Shown: one piece after another, positions 1 through 7,463 of the stretch
Numbering within the stretch: the first letter of the stretch is position 1
Layout of the letters: each line of letters begins with the position of its first letter
Assembly (NCBI GenBank): GCA_947504035.1
Contig: CANNGA010000001.1
Coordinates: 62,001-126,000 of the forward strand
DNA from: an uncultured Flavobacteriaceae bacterium
Lineage (GTDB): Bacteria; Bacteroidota; Bacteroidia; Flavobacteriales; Flavobacteriaceae
DNA length: 64,000 nucleotides
Reading direction: 5' to 3'
Program-made: the position numbers and the translations under genes
Notes under the pieces: generated by a model
Database searches by the model: none
Told to the model about the DNA's origin: nothing
The model's input: the letters and a program-made list of their open reading frames with translations, nothing else

Positions 1-100
1 TAGCGCTACCTAGAATGTCATAACCTTTAGAGGTTAGAAAATCGGTTAAACCACGAAGCATTAGCGGATGGTCATCTGCTATTACTATAGATGTATGCAT
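1..100 (-). CDS. Response regulator receiver domain (NarL/LuxR family), 3' part outside window
   Basis: The minus strand opens at position 100 and reads MHTSIVIADDHPLMLRGLTD, then runs off the left edge. The paired acidic residues (D9, D10) followed by HPLM/R are typical of the N-terminus of receivers in NarL/FixJ-type regulators, which usually carry a C-terminal LuxR helix-turn-helix. That output domain lies outside the window, so the DNA-binding class is inferred from the receiver style only. The gene is truncated by the window edge, not broken. Confidence 0.75.
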   Translation of the reverse strand, partial: MHTSIVIADDHPLMLRGLTDFLTSKGYDILGSA

Positions 101-151
101 TGGGAAAAGGGATGTTTGCTATTAATAATAAGGACGTCTTCTTTTAAGATC

Positions 152-598
152 CTATAATTTTAAATATAAATATTTTTTTTCATAATCTATGACAGCTTTT
201 CCTTTTTTTAGGATGTCTGCGCCAATAATGCCGTCTACTGGTTTGGCATTATGAGTAGTCAATGCGGTATTAACGTGTGTTAAGTTAAACAAAACAATGG
301 CAACTTTGTCATGATTCCATTGGCCTATTTTAACTTTATTTTTATTAGAAATTTTGGTTTCCATGCCTGTAGCACCAGCGCCAGCGGCCAAGATTTTAGA
401 ATCTTTAACTTTAAGCTTAAATGTAGAAGTGCCTTCAAACCCCACACAAGAACTAGAAGCGCCAGTATCTAAAATAAAACGCCCCTTTTGGCCATTAATA
501 GAAGCCTTAATTTCAAAATGGTTTGTTTTTGTTAAGTGTAATTTAATTTTAGTATAGCCTTTGTCTAAAAGAAAGGATTGAAGAGAAGTTTCCATCAA
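152..598 (-). CDS. Retropepsin-like aspartic protease family protein
   Basis: A 148-residue protein with the single aspartic-protease half-site FILDTGASS (D44-T45-G46) and a later hydrophobic-glycine pair, IIGADIL, near residue 123. This is the layout of clan AA retropepsin-like enzymes, which act as homodimers with each subunit giving one DTG loop. No signal peptide or membrane segment is visible, so a cytoplasmic location is likely. Two ATG codons in a row open the frame, so the start is uncertain by one residue. It is transcribed toward the truncated response regulator. Substrate unknown. Confidence 0.8.
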   Translation of the reverse strand: MMETSLQSFLLDKGYTKIKLHLTKTNHFEIKASINGQKGRFILDTGASSSCVGFEGTSTFKLKVKDSKILAAGAGATGMETKISNKNKVKIGQWNHDKVAIVLFNLTHVNTALTTHNAKPVDGIIGADILKKGKAVIDYEKKYLYLKL

Positions 599-660
599 TT
601 TTGTTTTTCACAAATATAATTTTATAAAATGAATTACTTTTACGATACAAACCATTAAAA

Positions 661-1443
661 TTGTTTCATACCATTTTGACACTTACAGATACCCATACCC
701 ATTTATATAGCGAAGCTTTTGATGAAGATAGAGATGATGTTATAAAACGCGCTCTAGATTTAGGTGTTTCGCGATTTTTTATTCCAGCTATCGATGCGTC
801 GTACACAGACGCGATGTTGGCTTTAGAAAACGCCTATCCAGACCTCATGTTTTTAATGATGGGACTGCATCCCACCCATGTAAAAGAAAATTATAAAGCC
901 GAATTAGCGCATGTTGAAGCCATGTTGAAGACCCATAAGTTTTATGCGATTGGAGAAATAGGAATTGATTTGTATTGGGACACGGCAACACTAGCATGGC
1001 AACAAGAGGCCTTTATAGCGCAAATACGATTGGCTAAAAGGTATAAATTGCCAATAGTGATTCATTGTAGAGCAGCTTTTGATGCTGTTTTTGAAATTTT
1101 AGAAGCTGAAAAGGGCGCGGACTTGTTTGGGATTTTTCATTGCTTTACAGGAACTCTAGAGCAAGCCCAAAAAGCCATAGGGTATAATATGAAATTAGGA
1201 ATAGGCGGTGTTGCAACATTTAAAAATGGTAAAATCGATACCTTTTTAGAGCAAATAGACCTTAAACATATTGTTTTAGAAACCGATGCTCCTTATTTGG
1301 CACCAGTACCTTACAGGGGTAAACGTAATGAGAGCGCTTACGTTGTGAATGTGTTAGAAAAACTAGCTCAAATTTACAATAAACCACAAGAGGAGATAGC
1401 ACGCATCACTACCGAAAATTCTAAAGTTGTTTTTGGTGTATGA
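661..1443 (+). CDS. tatD: TatD family metal-dependent hydrolase (DNase)
   Basis: A TIM-barrel metallohydrolase of about 260 residues, the normal TatD length. Visible metal-site motifs are DTHTHL at the N-terminus, GEIGID, VIHCR, FHCFTG and ETDAPYL. The family includes 3'-5' DNases and D-aminoacyl-tRNA deacylase-like enzymes, so the exact substrate is open. There is no in-frame ATG: the start is TTG at 661 or, judging by where homologous proteins begin (just before LTDTHTH), TTG at 676. The stop overlaps the start of the asparaginase gene by four bases (ATGA), indicating translational coupling. Confidence 0.9.
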   Translation: MFHTILTLTDTHTHLYSEAFDEDRDDVIKRALDLGVSRFFIPAIDASYTDAMLALENAYPDLMFLMMGLHPTHVKENYKAELAHVEAMLKTHKFYAIGEIGIDLYWDTATLAWQQEAFIAQIRLAKRYKLPIVIHCRAAFDAVFEILEAEKGADLFGIFHCFTGTLEQAQKAIGYNMKLGIGGVATFKNGKIDTFLEQIDLKHIVLETDAPYLAPVPYRGKRNESAYVVNVLEKLAQIYNKPQEEIARITTENSKVVFGV

Positions 1444-2471
1444 GCAATTTAAAACCAAACATATTACTTATCTATACTGGCGGCACCATTGGGATGATTA
1501 AAGATGCTAAAACAAATAGTTTACACCCTTTTAATTTTGAAAACCTGCTAGAACAGCTCCCCGAATTGGATTTATTAGATTGTCGTATAGAGACCATTTC
1601 GTTTCCAATACCTATAGATTCGAGTGCAATGACACCAAAGGATTGGATTGCCATTGCTGAGATTATAGAAACCCATTATATTCATTATGATGGTTTTGTT
1701 GTCTTGCATGGCAGTGATACGATGAGTTATACAGCCTCAGGTTTAAGTTTTATGTTAGAAAATTTAGAGAAGCCCGTTATTTTAACGGGGTCTCAATTGC
1801 CTATAGGAGATTTGCGTACAGATGCTAAAGAGAACCTTATCACCTCAATTCAAATTGCAGCGTTGCAAAAGGAGGGTGTAGCAGTTGTACAAGAAGTGTG
1901 CTTGTATTTTGAGTATAAACTATACAGGGGTAATAGAACGACAAAGGTAAATGCCGAACACTTTAAAGCATTTAACACTCCAAATTATCCATGTCTAGCA
2001 GAATCTGGGGTGCATTTAAAGCTTAATTCGTCTTTTTTATTAAAGCCAGAAGTGTCAGGTCCTTTTAGAGTGCATAAAATCTTAGATGAAAATATCGTTT
2101 TAATCAAACTATATCCAGGTATTACCGAAACGTATATGCACGCTATTTTAGAAATTCCAAACCTAAAAGCAGTCGTTTTAGAGACGTTTGGTTCTGGAAA
2201 TTGTAGTACTGCAGATTGGTTTTTAAGCCTTTTAAAAACACTTGTAGCGCGACAAATACATGTTATAAATGTAACGCAATGTATCGCTGGTCGGGTAGAG
2301 ATGGGGCAGTATGAAACCAGTATGGCACTAGAAAAAGTAGGAGTACTATCTGGAAAAAATATAACAACAGAGGCAGCTTTGGCAAAATTGATGTACTTGT
2401 TAGGGAAATCATTTTCGTATAAAGCATTAAAAATGAACTTCGAAATCCCGATAAGAGGAGAAATGAACTAA
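1440..2471 (+). CDS. ansA: L-asparaginase, type I (cytoplasmic)
   Basis: A 343-residue protein that hydrolyses asparagine to aspartate and ammonia. Both nucleophile regions are present: YTGGTIG at the N-terminus and LHGSDTMSYTAS near residue 90. No signal peptide is seen, which fits the low-affinity cytoplasmic type I enzyme and not the periplasmic type II. It overlaps tatD by four bases, so the two are co-transcribed. It is followed by a short gap and then tRNA-Ser. Confidence 0.92.
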   Translation: MSNLKPNILLIYTGGTIGMIKDAKTNSLHPFNFENLLEQLPELDLLDCRIETISFPIPIDSSAMTPKDWIAIAEIIETHYIHYDGFVVLHGSDTMSYTASGLSFMLENLEKPVILTGSQLPIGDLRTDAKENLITSIQIAALQKEGVAVVQEVCLYFEYKLYRGNRTTKVNAEHFKAFNTPNYPCLAESGVHLKLNSSFLLKPEVSGPFRVHKILDENIVLIKLYPGITETYMHAILEIPNLKAVVLETFGSGNCSTADWFLSLLKTLVARQIHVINVTQCIAGRVEMGQYETSMALEKVGVLSGKNITTEAALAKLMYLLGKSFSYKALKMNFEIPIRGEMN

Positions 2472-2546
2472 AATTAACCTTTAAAGTTTTAACCTTTGCG
2501 TTTTTTTTTGTTATTTGGCGGACTTTAAAAGTAACAATTAAAACAA

Positions 2547-2634
2547 AGAGAGGTGGCCGAGTGGTCGAAGGCGCACGCCTGGAAAGTGTGTATACGTCAA
2601 AAGCGTATCGAGGGTTCGAATCCCTTCCTCTCTG
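2547..2634 (+). tRNA. tRNA-Ser, anticodon GGA
   Basis: An 88-nt cloverleaf with a long variable arm, as expected for class II serine tRNA. The acceptor stem pairs AGAGAGG with CCTCTCT, the D-arm contains the GGCCGAGTGGTCGAAGGC block, the anticodon loop is CTGGAAA (anticodon GGA) and the T-arm holds GGGTTCGAATCCC. CCA is not encoded: the discriminator G is followed by CA then TAAA. It decodes TCC and TCT. Confidence 0.96.
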
Positions 2635-2640
2635 CATAAA

Positions 2641-2672
2641 TTGTATTTTGATTGTATTTTTTTATATCTTTA
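2641..2672 (+). promoter_or_regulatory. Probable promoter of the exbB-exbD operon
   Basis: TTG at 2641-2643 is followed after 21 bases by TATCTTTA at 2665-2672. This matches the flavobacterial sigma-A pattern TTG / 17-23 nt / TAnnTTTG with one mismatch in the last base. It lies 33 bases before the exbB start codon and directly after the tRNA. Confidence 0.45.
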
Positions 2673-2704
2673 ACACTTTAACTAATAAAATTAAGATTTA
2701 GAAC

Positions 2705-3478
2705 ATGAAAAGATTATTTTCGATCCTTGCCATTACTGGAATGATGGTTTTTGGAACAGCAAATGCAACTACAACTGCTACAGCTACAACTGCTGCTACT
2801 ACCGTAGTCACTACACAAAATGCCAATGAGGCTGCTCCTAATGAAGAGGTAGGTTTTCACCAAGGATTAAAAAAGCGTTTTATTGAAGGAGGACCTGAGT
2901 TTATGGGGATCGTACTTTTATGTTTAATTCTAGGATTAGCAATTGCTATAGAAAGGATTATCTTTTTAAACCTTTCTACTACCAATACAAAGAAATTAAC
3001 TAAAAATGTAGAAGATGCTTTAGCCTCTGGAGGCATAGAAGCTGCAAAAGAAGTATGTAGAAATACAAAAGGGCCTATTGCCTCTATCTTTTATCAAGGT
3101 TTAGACCGTACAGATGAAGGTATTGAAGCTGCCGAGAAAGCTGTTGTTGCTTACGGTGGTGTGCAAATGGGACAATTAGAGAAAAATGTATCTTGGATTT
3201 CATTATTTATCGCCTTAGCACCAATGCTTGGTTTCATGGGTACGGTAATCGGGATGATTCAAGCCTTTGATAAGATTGAAGCAGCAGGTGATATGAACCC
3301 TTCTTTAGTGGCAGGTGGTATTAAAGTAGCACTTTTAACAACTGTATTTGGTCTTGTTGTGGCAATTATACTTCAAATATTTTACAATTATATTATTGCT
3401 AAAATTGATAGCATCGTTAATGATATGGAAGATTCTTCTATCACATTAATGGATATGCTAATTAAGTACAAGAAGTAA
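2705..3478 (+). CDS. exbB: MotA/TolQ/ExbB proton channel family protein
   Basis: An inner-membrane proton channel subunit that, with ExbD, energises TonB-dependent receptors (two such receptors are in this window). A signal-like N-terminus is followed by an Ala/Thr-rich stretch (about residues 21-45). Three membrane segments lie near residues 65-88, 165-188 and 208-231, and the conserved APMLGFMGTVIGM block is in the second. The length of 257 fits the flavobacterial form with an N-terminal extension. It is first in an operon with a small membrane protein and two ExbD proteins. A TolQ-type role cannot be excluded. Confidence 0.92.
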   Translation: MKRLFSILAITGMMVFGTANATTTATATTAATTVVTTQNANEAAPNEEVGFHQGLKKRFIEGGPEFMGIVLLCLILGLAIAIERIIFLNLSTTNTKKLTKNVEDALASGGIEAAKEVCRNTKGPIASIFYQGLDRTDEGIEAAEKAVVAYGGVQMGQLEKNVSWISLFIALAPMLGFMGTVIGMIQAFDKIEAAGDMNPSLVAGGIKVALLTTVFGLVVAIILQIFYNYIIAKIDSIVNDMEDSSITLMDMLIKYKK

Positions 3479-3499
3479 TAATTTAAATTGTAAAATAAT

Positions 3500-3934
3500 A
3501 TGAAAAAAGTATTAACGATAATATTAGCCATAGTAGGAGTGCTTTCTATAGTTTTCTTAGCTATGATCTTAGCCGCAGGAGATGAGGCTATCAAGCTAGG
3601 AGAAGCTAGTGGTACAGTAGACTCTTTTATGTATGTAGCCTATATAGTTTTGTTTTTACCACTCGCTTTAGTCATTATTTTTAGTCTAAAAAATATAGCG
3701 ACTAATGCCGATACTTTAAAGACAACATTAAGAAGTGTTGGGGTATTCGCCTTAGTAGCATTAATTTGTTATTTCGGATTAGCTACTGGAGAAGCAACTA
3801 CACTAAAAGATGGTGGGGATTTTTCAGCATCAGGCTCTAAATTATTAGGTGCAGGATTGTATTTATTCTATGCATTGATATTAATAGCAGGAGGGTCTAT
3901 GTTGTTCTTTGGCGTTAAAAAAATGATTAAATAA
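3500..3934 (+). CDS. Small four-helix membrane protein in the exbBD operon, unknown function
   Basis: A 144-residue protein with about four hydrophobic segments (roughly residues 5-25, 45-64, 78-98 and 115-140) and almost no soluble part. No motif is recognised. Its place between exbB and the first exbD, 21 bases after the former and 2 bases before the latter, argues that it is made with the proton-motive-force transducer and may be an accessory of that complex. That role is inference from position only. Confidence 0.75.
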   Translation: MKKVLTIILAIVGVLSIVFLAMILAAGDEAIKLGEASGTVDSFMYVAYIVLFLPLALVIIFSLKNIATNADTLKTTLRSVGVFALVALICYFGLATGEATTLKDGGDFSASGSKLLGAGLYLFYALILIAGGSMLFFGVKKMIK

Positions 3935-3936
3935 TT

Positions 3937-4545
3937 ATGGCGAAACGAGCAGCACCAGAAGTTAATGCAGGCTCTATGGCCGACATTGCCTTCTTATTAC
4001 TCATATTCTTCTTGGTTACAACAACCATTGAGAAGGATTCGGGTATAAACCGTAAATTACCTCCAATAGAAGAAAATACAGAGCCACCAATTATAAAACA
4101 AAAAAATATTTTTACCGTATTGGTAAATAAGAATAATGATTTGTTGGTGGAAGATGAGCCTATGGAGCCTAAAGCGCTTAGACAGGCAGCAATAGATTTT
4201 CTTGACAATAATGGAGATGGTTCTTGTAAGTTCTGTGAAGGGGCAAAGGATCCAGAGTCATCTGATAATCCAGATAAAGCCATCATTTCATTAAAGAATG
4301 ACCGTGAGACATCATATGCAACGTATATCGCGATACAAAACGAACTTGTTGCAGCGTATAATGTTCTTAGGAATAGATTAGCTCTGAAATTAGGTCCTGA
4401 AAAGGGATTTCCTAATATGAATTTCTTGCAGATGCAAGACTTACATAAGGATGTACGATGGAATGGAAATAAAGAGAAATTGAAAGCTCTTATCGATCAA
4501 ATCAAGAAAGAGATTCCACAGAAATTGTCTGAAGTCGTAGAATAA
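3937..4545 (+). CDS. exbD: ExbD/TolR biopolymer transport protein (first copy)
   Basis: A 202-residue protein with one N-terminal membrane helix carrying the conserved proton-relay aspartate (MADIAFLLLIFFLV, D16), followed by a periplasmic domain. It is longer than E. coli ExbD (about 140 residues): an insertion around residues 80-130 contains the acidic, Cys-bearing stretch GSCKFCEGAK. It probably forms a hetero-complex with the second ExbD encoded next door, both driven by the upstream ExbB. Confidence 0.92.
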   Translation: MAKRAAPEVNAGSMADIAFLLLIFFLVTTTIEKDSGINRKLPPIEENTEPPIIKQKNIFTVLVNKNNDLLVEDEPMEPKALRQAAIDFLDNNGDGSCKFCEGAKDPESSDNPDKAIISLKNDRETSYATYIAIQNELVAAYNVLRNRLALKLGPEKGFPNMNFLQMQDLHKDVRWNGNKEKLKALIDQIKKEIPQKLSEVVE

Positions 4546-4577
4546 ATAAATTAGAATAAAACTAAAACGTAAATTAC

Positions 4578-5057
4578 ATGTCTAAGTTTAAAAAGAAAAA
4601 AGATGGAGGATTAGCTCCAATAAACACTGCGTCTTTACCAGATATCGTTTTCATGTTATTATTCTTTTTTATGGTAGCTACCGTAATGAGGGAGAATACT
4701 CTTAAAATTAAAAACGTATTGCCTCAAGCAGATCAAATCGAAAAACTTGATAAAAAGAATCCTGTAAGTTATATTTACATTGGCAAGCCCAGTGAGAATT
4801 ATAAAAAGTTTGGTAATCAACCAAAAATTCAGCTAAACGATAACTTTGCAGACATTAGTGATGTTGCAGGTTTTGTTGCTGCTGAAAGAGCAAGTTTAAG
4901 AGAAGAGTTGGTGCCCTTCTTAACTATAGCTTTAAAAATTGATAAAAAAGTGAATATGGGTATTGTAGGTGATGTAAAGCAAGAATTACGAGAAGTAAAT
5001 GCTTTAAAAATCAATTACACTACAGCTTCAGGTGATGCCTTAAGCAACATAGAGTAA
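4578..5057 (+). CDS. exbD: ExbD/TolR biopolymer transport protein (second copy)
   Basis: A 159-residue paralogue of the preceding gene, with a Lys-rich N-terminus and a single membrane helix containing the conserved Asp (LPDIVFMLLFFFMV, D22). Paired exbD genes after exbB are common in Bacteroidota, where the two proteins may form mixed dimers. It is the last gene of the operon, and a strong hairpin terminator follows 31 bases after the stop. Confidence 0.92.
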   Translation: MSKFKKKKDGGLAPINTASLPDIVFMLLFFFMVATVMRENTLKIKNVLPQADQIEKLDKKNPVSYIYIGKPSENYKKFGNQPKIQLNDNFADISDVAGFVAAERASLREELVPFLTIALKIDKKVNMGIVGDVKQELREVNALKINYTTASGDALSNIE

Positions 5058-5088
5058 TAGAAAACAATCTTAAAATAGTTATAGAAAA

Positions 5089-5117
5089 AGTCGAGAATTT
5101 TAATTCTCGACTTTTTT
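5089..5117 (+). terminator. Rho-independent terminator of the exbB-exbD operon
   Basis: An 11-bp perfect stem, AGTCGAGAATT with AATTCTCGACT, followed by a run of six T. It lies 31 bases after the second exbD stop codon. Confidence 0.85.
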
Positions 5118-5265
5118 ATGTTATAATAGGAATACGATTTTAAGAGCATAAGTTAGAATACGGTATAAATGGTGTGTTTTTAGCTTAAAAAAAAGAAAAT
5201 GCTAAGACAGCATTGTCAGCGTATTTTAATTTCTTAAATTCATCAGGAACTAATTCATAATAAAG

Positions 5266-5706
5266 ATGTTATTATATAAAAGTGCAGGTTTAACGTTTTT
5301 TACGCCTAACGTTTCGCAACATTCTGGAGCGCCTTTCTTTGATATGGGAATCTCAGCAGGTTTTCCTTCGCCAGCAGACGATTTTAAAGAGCAACGCTTG
5401 TCTTTAGACAAAGAGCTTATTACAAATAAGGAAGCCACCTTTTTTGCACGTGTAAGTGGCCAATCTATGATAGGCGCCGGTTTAGATGATAATGACTTAT
5501 TAGTTATTGATAGAAGTTTAGAACCTGCTCATAATAAAATTGCAGTATGCTTTTTAGATGGCGAGTTTACCGTAAAACGACTTAAAGTGGAAGGGGAACA
5601 GGTTTGGTTACAACCCGAAAACCCTAATTACAAACCTATAAAAGTTACAGAAGAGAATAACTTTGTGATCTGGGGTGTCGTCACTAATGTGATAAAGAAA
5701 GTTTAA
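5266..5706 (+). CDS. umuD: UmuD-like S24 family autocleaving peptidase, no umuC partner nearby
   Basis: A 146-residue protein matching the SOS mutagenesis subunit UmuD. The self-cleavage site is Ala31-Gly32 in ISAGFPSPADDF, with nucleophile Ser67 in SGQSM and general-base Lys104 in FTVKR. After RecA-stimulated self-cleavage, UmuD' normally binds the UmuC polymerase to form DNA polymerase V. Here no umuC follows: the next gene is speD, 81 bases on. The polymerase must be elsewhere in the genome, or this protein works alone. LexA has not been recognised in this window and no SOS box was identified upstream. Confidence 0.88.
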   Translation: MLLYKSAGLTFFTPNVSQHSGAPFFDMGISAGFPSPADDFKEQRLSLDKELITNKEATFFARVSGQSMIGAGLDDNDLLVIDRSLEPAHNKIAVCFLDGEFTVKRLKVEGEQVWLQPENPNYKPIKVTEENNFVIWGVVTNVIKKV

Positions 5707-5712
5707 CCGTTT

Positions 5713-5739
5713 CCTAAAACGTCGACGTGGGATTTTAGG
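5713..5739 (+). other. Hairpin with embedded 10-bp palindrome between umuD and speD
   Basis: CCTAAAA (5713-5719) pairs with TTTTAGG (5733-5739). Inside the loop lies the perfect palindrome ACGTCGACGT (5719-5728). No T-run follows, so a simple terminator is unlikely. It could be an operator or RNA structure ahead of speD. Confidence 0.4.
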
Positions 5740-5787
5740 GTTTCCTGTGCGATGTATAATGTGAAAAATTGCAGAACTTTACATGAT

Positions 5788-6162
5788 ATGAATTCATTTT
5801 TGGGTCATCAAACAACAGTAGATTTTTACGGTTGTACAGCAGAACAAATAGAATCTTGCGCATTTATAGAAACGGTACTTTTAGAAGCCGCTAGAATGTT
5901 AAAACTTACTGTTGTTAACACGACAATACATGCGTTTTCTCCAATAGGCGTAAGTGGTGTTATTGTTATCGAAGAAAGTCATATCGCAGTGCATACCTGG
6001 CCAGAACATAATTATGTTGCCATAGATTTTTTTACCTGTAATACGTCTTACGATTTAAGTCATGGCTTAGAATGGTTGAAGGCGCAATTTAAAGCGGCTT
6101 ATTTTAAGGTTAAAGAAATAAAACGCGGCGATTTAGAAGAGATACAACAGTATAAAGCATAA
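5788..6162 (+). CDS. speD: S-adenosylmethionine decarboxylase proenzyme
   Basis: Makes decarboxylated AdoMet, the aminopropyl donor for spermidine synthesis. This is the short bacterial form (124 residues from this start). The proenzyme cleaves at Glu63-Ser64 (IEESH) to create the pyruvoyl cofactor; His69 (VHTWPEH) and Cys84 (FFTC) are the expected processing and catalytic residues. An earlier in-frame ATG at 5752 would add 12 residues. I prefer 5788 because homologues begin just before the G-H...GC block. It heads the cluster that ends with a spermidine-synthase-like gene and lies only 3 bases before the K+ channel gene. Confidence 0.92.
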   Translation: MNSFLGHQTTVDFYGCTAEQIESCAFIETVLLEAARMLKLTVVNTTIHAFSPIGVSGVIVIEESHIAVHTWPEHNYVAIDFFTCNTSYDLSHGLEWLKAQFKAAYFKVKEIKRGDLEEIQQYKA

Positions 6163-6165
6163 AAG

Positions 6166-6960
6166 ATGTCATTAAAACAGAAACTTTTTTTACTTATTGA
6201 TGACGAACGTGGGAACAAAAAAGGCGATCATTTGGTCGAATATTTTATTTCGGGTTTAATTTTATGTAATGTTGTTATTATTTTTTTAGAATCCTATAAA
6301 TCTATTAATGCAGCTTATGGTGCTTTTTTTAGAGCTGTAGAAGTGTTTTCCATAGTGGTTTTTTCTATAGAATACTTGTGTAGAGTTTGGGTCGCAGATC
6401 TTCAATATCCTAAATTAACGCCACTACGGGCACGTGTAAAATACATGTTCTCTTTTTTAGGTCTTGTAGATATACTGTCTATACTACCTTTTTATCTGCC
6501 TTATGTTATAACATTAGATTTAAGAGTAATACGTATACTGCGTTTGTTACGTTTATTGCGGCTATTAAAATTGAATCGGCATTCGAAATCATTACAACTT
6601 ATAGGTGAGGTACTTAAGCGCACGCGCAATGATATTTTTGTTACTGTTTTTATGGTAGTTATTTTATTGGTTTTATCCTCAACATTAATGTATAGCATAG
6701 AGAACGAAGCCCAACCAGAAGCGTTTGATAACATAGGTCAAGCATTATGGTGGGCAGTTGCCACATTAACAACCGTGGGGTATGGCGATATTTACCCTGT
6801 AACAGGCTTAGGCAAATTATTGAGTAGTATCATTGCTTTGCTAGGTATTGGTATTGTCGCATTGCCAACAGGGATTATAAGTTCTGCGTACATAGAAGAA
6901 GTTCAAAAACGAAATCACAAAGCGGTATGCGAATGTCCGCATTGTGGTAAAGAATTATAA
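6166..6960 (+). CDS. Voltage-gated K+ channel (Kv-like, six transmembrane segments)
   Basis: A 264-residue tetrameric-type potassium channel. S1-S3 hydrophobic segments lie near residues 25-42, 55-75 and 95-112. The S4 voltage sensor has arginines every third residue (120, 123, 126, 129, 132), and the pore loop carries the selectivity filter TVGYGD (203-208) followed by S6. The C-terminus ends in CECPHCGKEL, a rubredoxin/zinc-ribbon-like half-knuckle that is unusual for such a short tail. Its position within a polyamine gene cluster is notable because polyamines are known blockers of some K+ channels. Confidence 0.92.
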   Translation: MSLKQKLFLLIDDERGNKKGDHLVEYFISGLILCNVVIIFLESYKSINAAYGAFFRAVEVFSIVVFSIEYLCRVWVADLQYPKLTPLRARVKYMFSFLGLVDILSILPFYLPYVITLDLRVIRILRLLRLLRLLKLNRHSKSLQLIGEVLKRTRNDIFVTVFMVVILLVLSSTLMYSIENEAQPEAFDNIGQALWWAVATLTTVGYGDIYPVTGLGKLLSSIIALLGIGIVALPTGIISSAYIEEVQKRNHKAVCECPHCGKEL

Positions 6961-6971
6961 AACAGAATATT

Positions 6972-7463
6972 ATGTTTGGAAGCCGTGAAAATGCCTTTAA
7001 ATTAGATAAGCTTAAGCCAGGCTACACACTTGACTTGAATATGAAGGCTTGGGAAATTGTCGAGATTGCGACTTACGACTGGAAGGCAGACGGGAGCAGC
7101 ATAGAATATACTTTAAAAGCTAAAGATGCAACTATTATTTATCTAGAAGTAGAATATTATAAAGGAAAATATGACGTGTGTTTTAGCAAAGCAGTCGCGA
7201 TAGAAGAACAGCTACTAGAAGCGGCTATCCATGACAAAGCCATTACTTTTAAAGGCCGTTTATTTACTTTTGAAGACAGCTACAAAGGCGCCTATAGAAA
7301 TGAGACCAAAGGAAGCCGTTGGGAAAATTTAACCGCTTACGTATTTCAGAACAAAAAAGATACGATTACTATCGAAGATTGGGGTAGTAGCGATTACGAT
7401 GTTTTTTTTGGAACACGTATAAAAGCAAAAGCAATAAAGAATATTAAAGCAGGTAAAATATGA
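6972..7463 (+). CDS. DUF4178 domain-containing protein
   Basis: A 163-residue soluble protein rich in beta-strand and aromatic residues, with the features of the DUF4178 family: an N-terminal LKPGYTLDL, the YTLKAKDATIIYLEVE segment and a GSRWENLTAYVF block before the C-terminus. The function of DUF4178 is unknown. The family recurs beside spermidine synthase-like and membrane-protein genes in several bacterial phyla, as it does here. Its stop overlaps the next start by four bases (ATGA). Family assignment is from memory of the pattern, not a search. Confidence 0.7.
   Translation: MFGSRENAFKLDKLKPGYTLDLNMKAWEIVEIATYDWKADGSSIEYTLKAKDATIIYLEVEYYKGKYDVCFSKAVAIEEQLLEAAIHDKAITFKGRLFTFEDSYKGAYRNETKGSRWENLTAYVFQNKKDTITIEDWGSSDYDVFFGTRIKAKAIKNIKAGKI

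Noticed and set aside
2263-2637. Antisense open frame whose product begins RGRDSNPRY
   Set aside because: It is the reverse translation of tRNA-Ser plus the 3' end of the asparaginase gene. Such tRNA-derived frames are a well-known annotation artefact.
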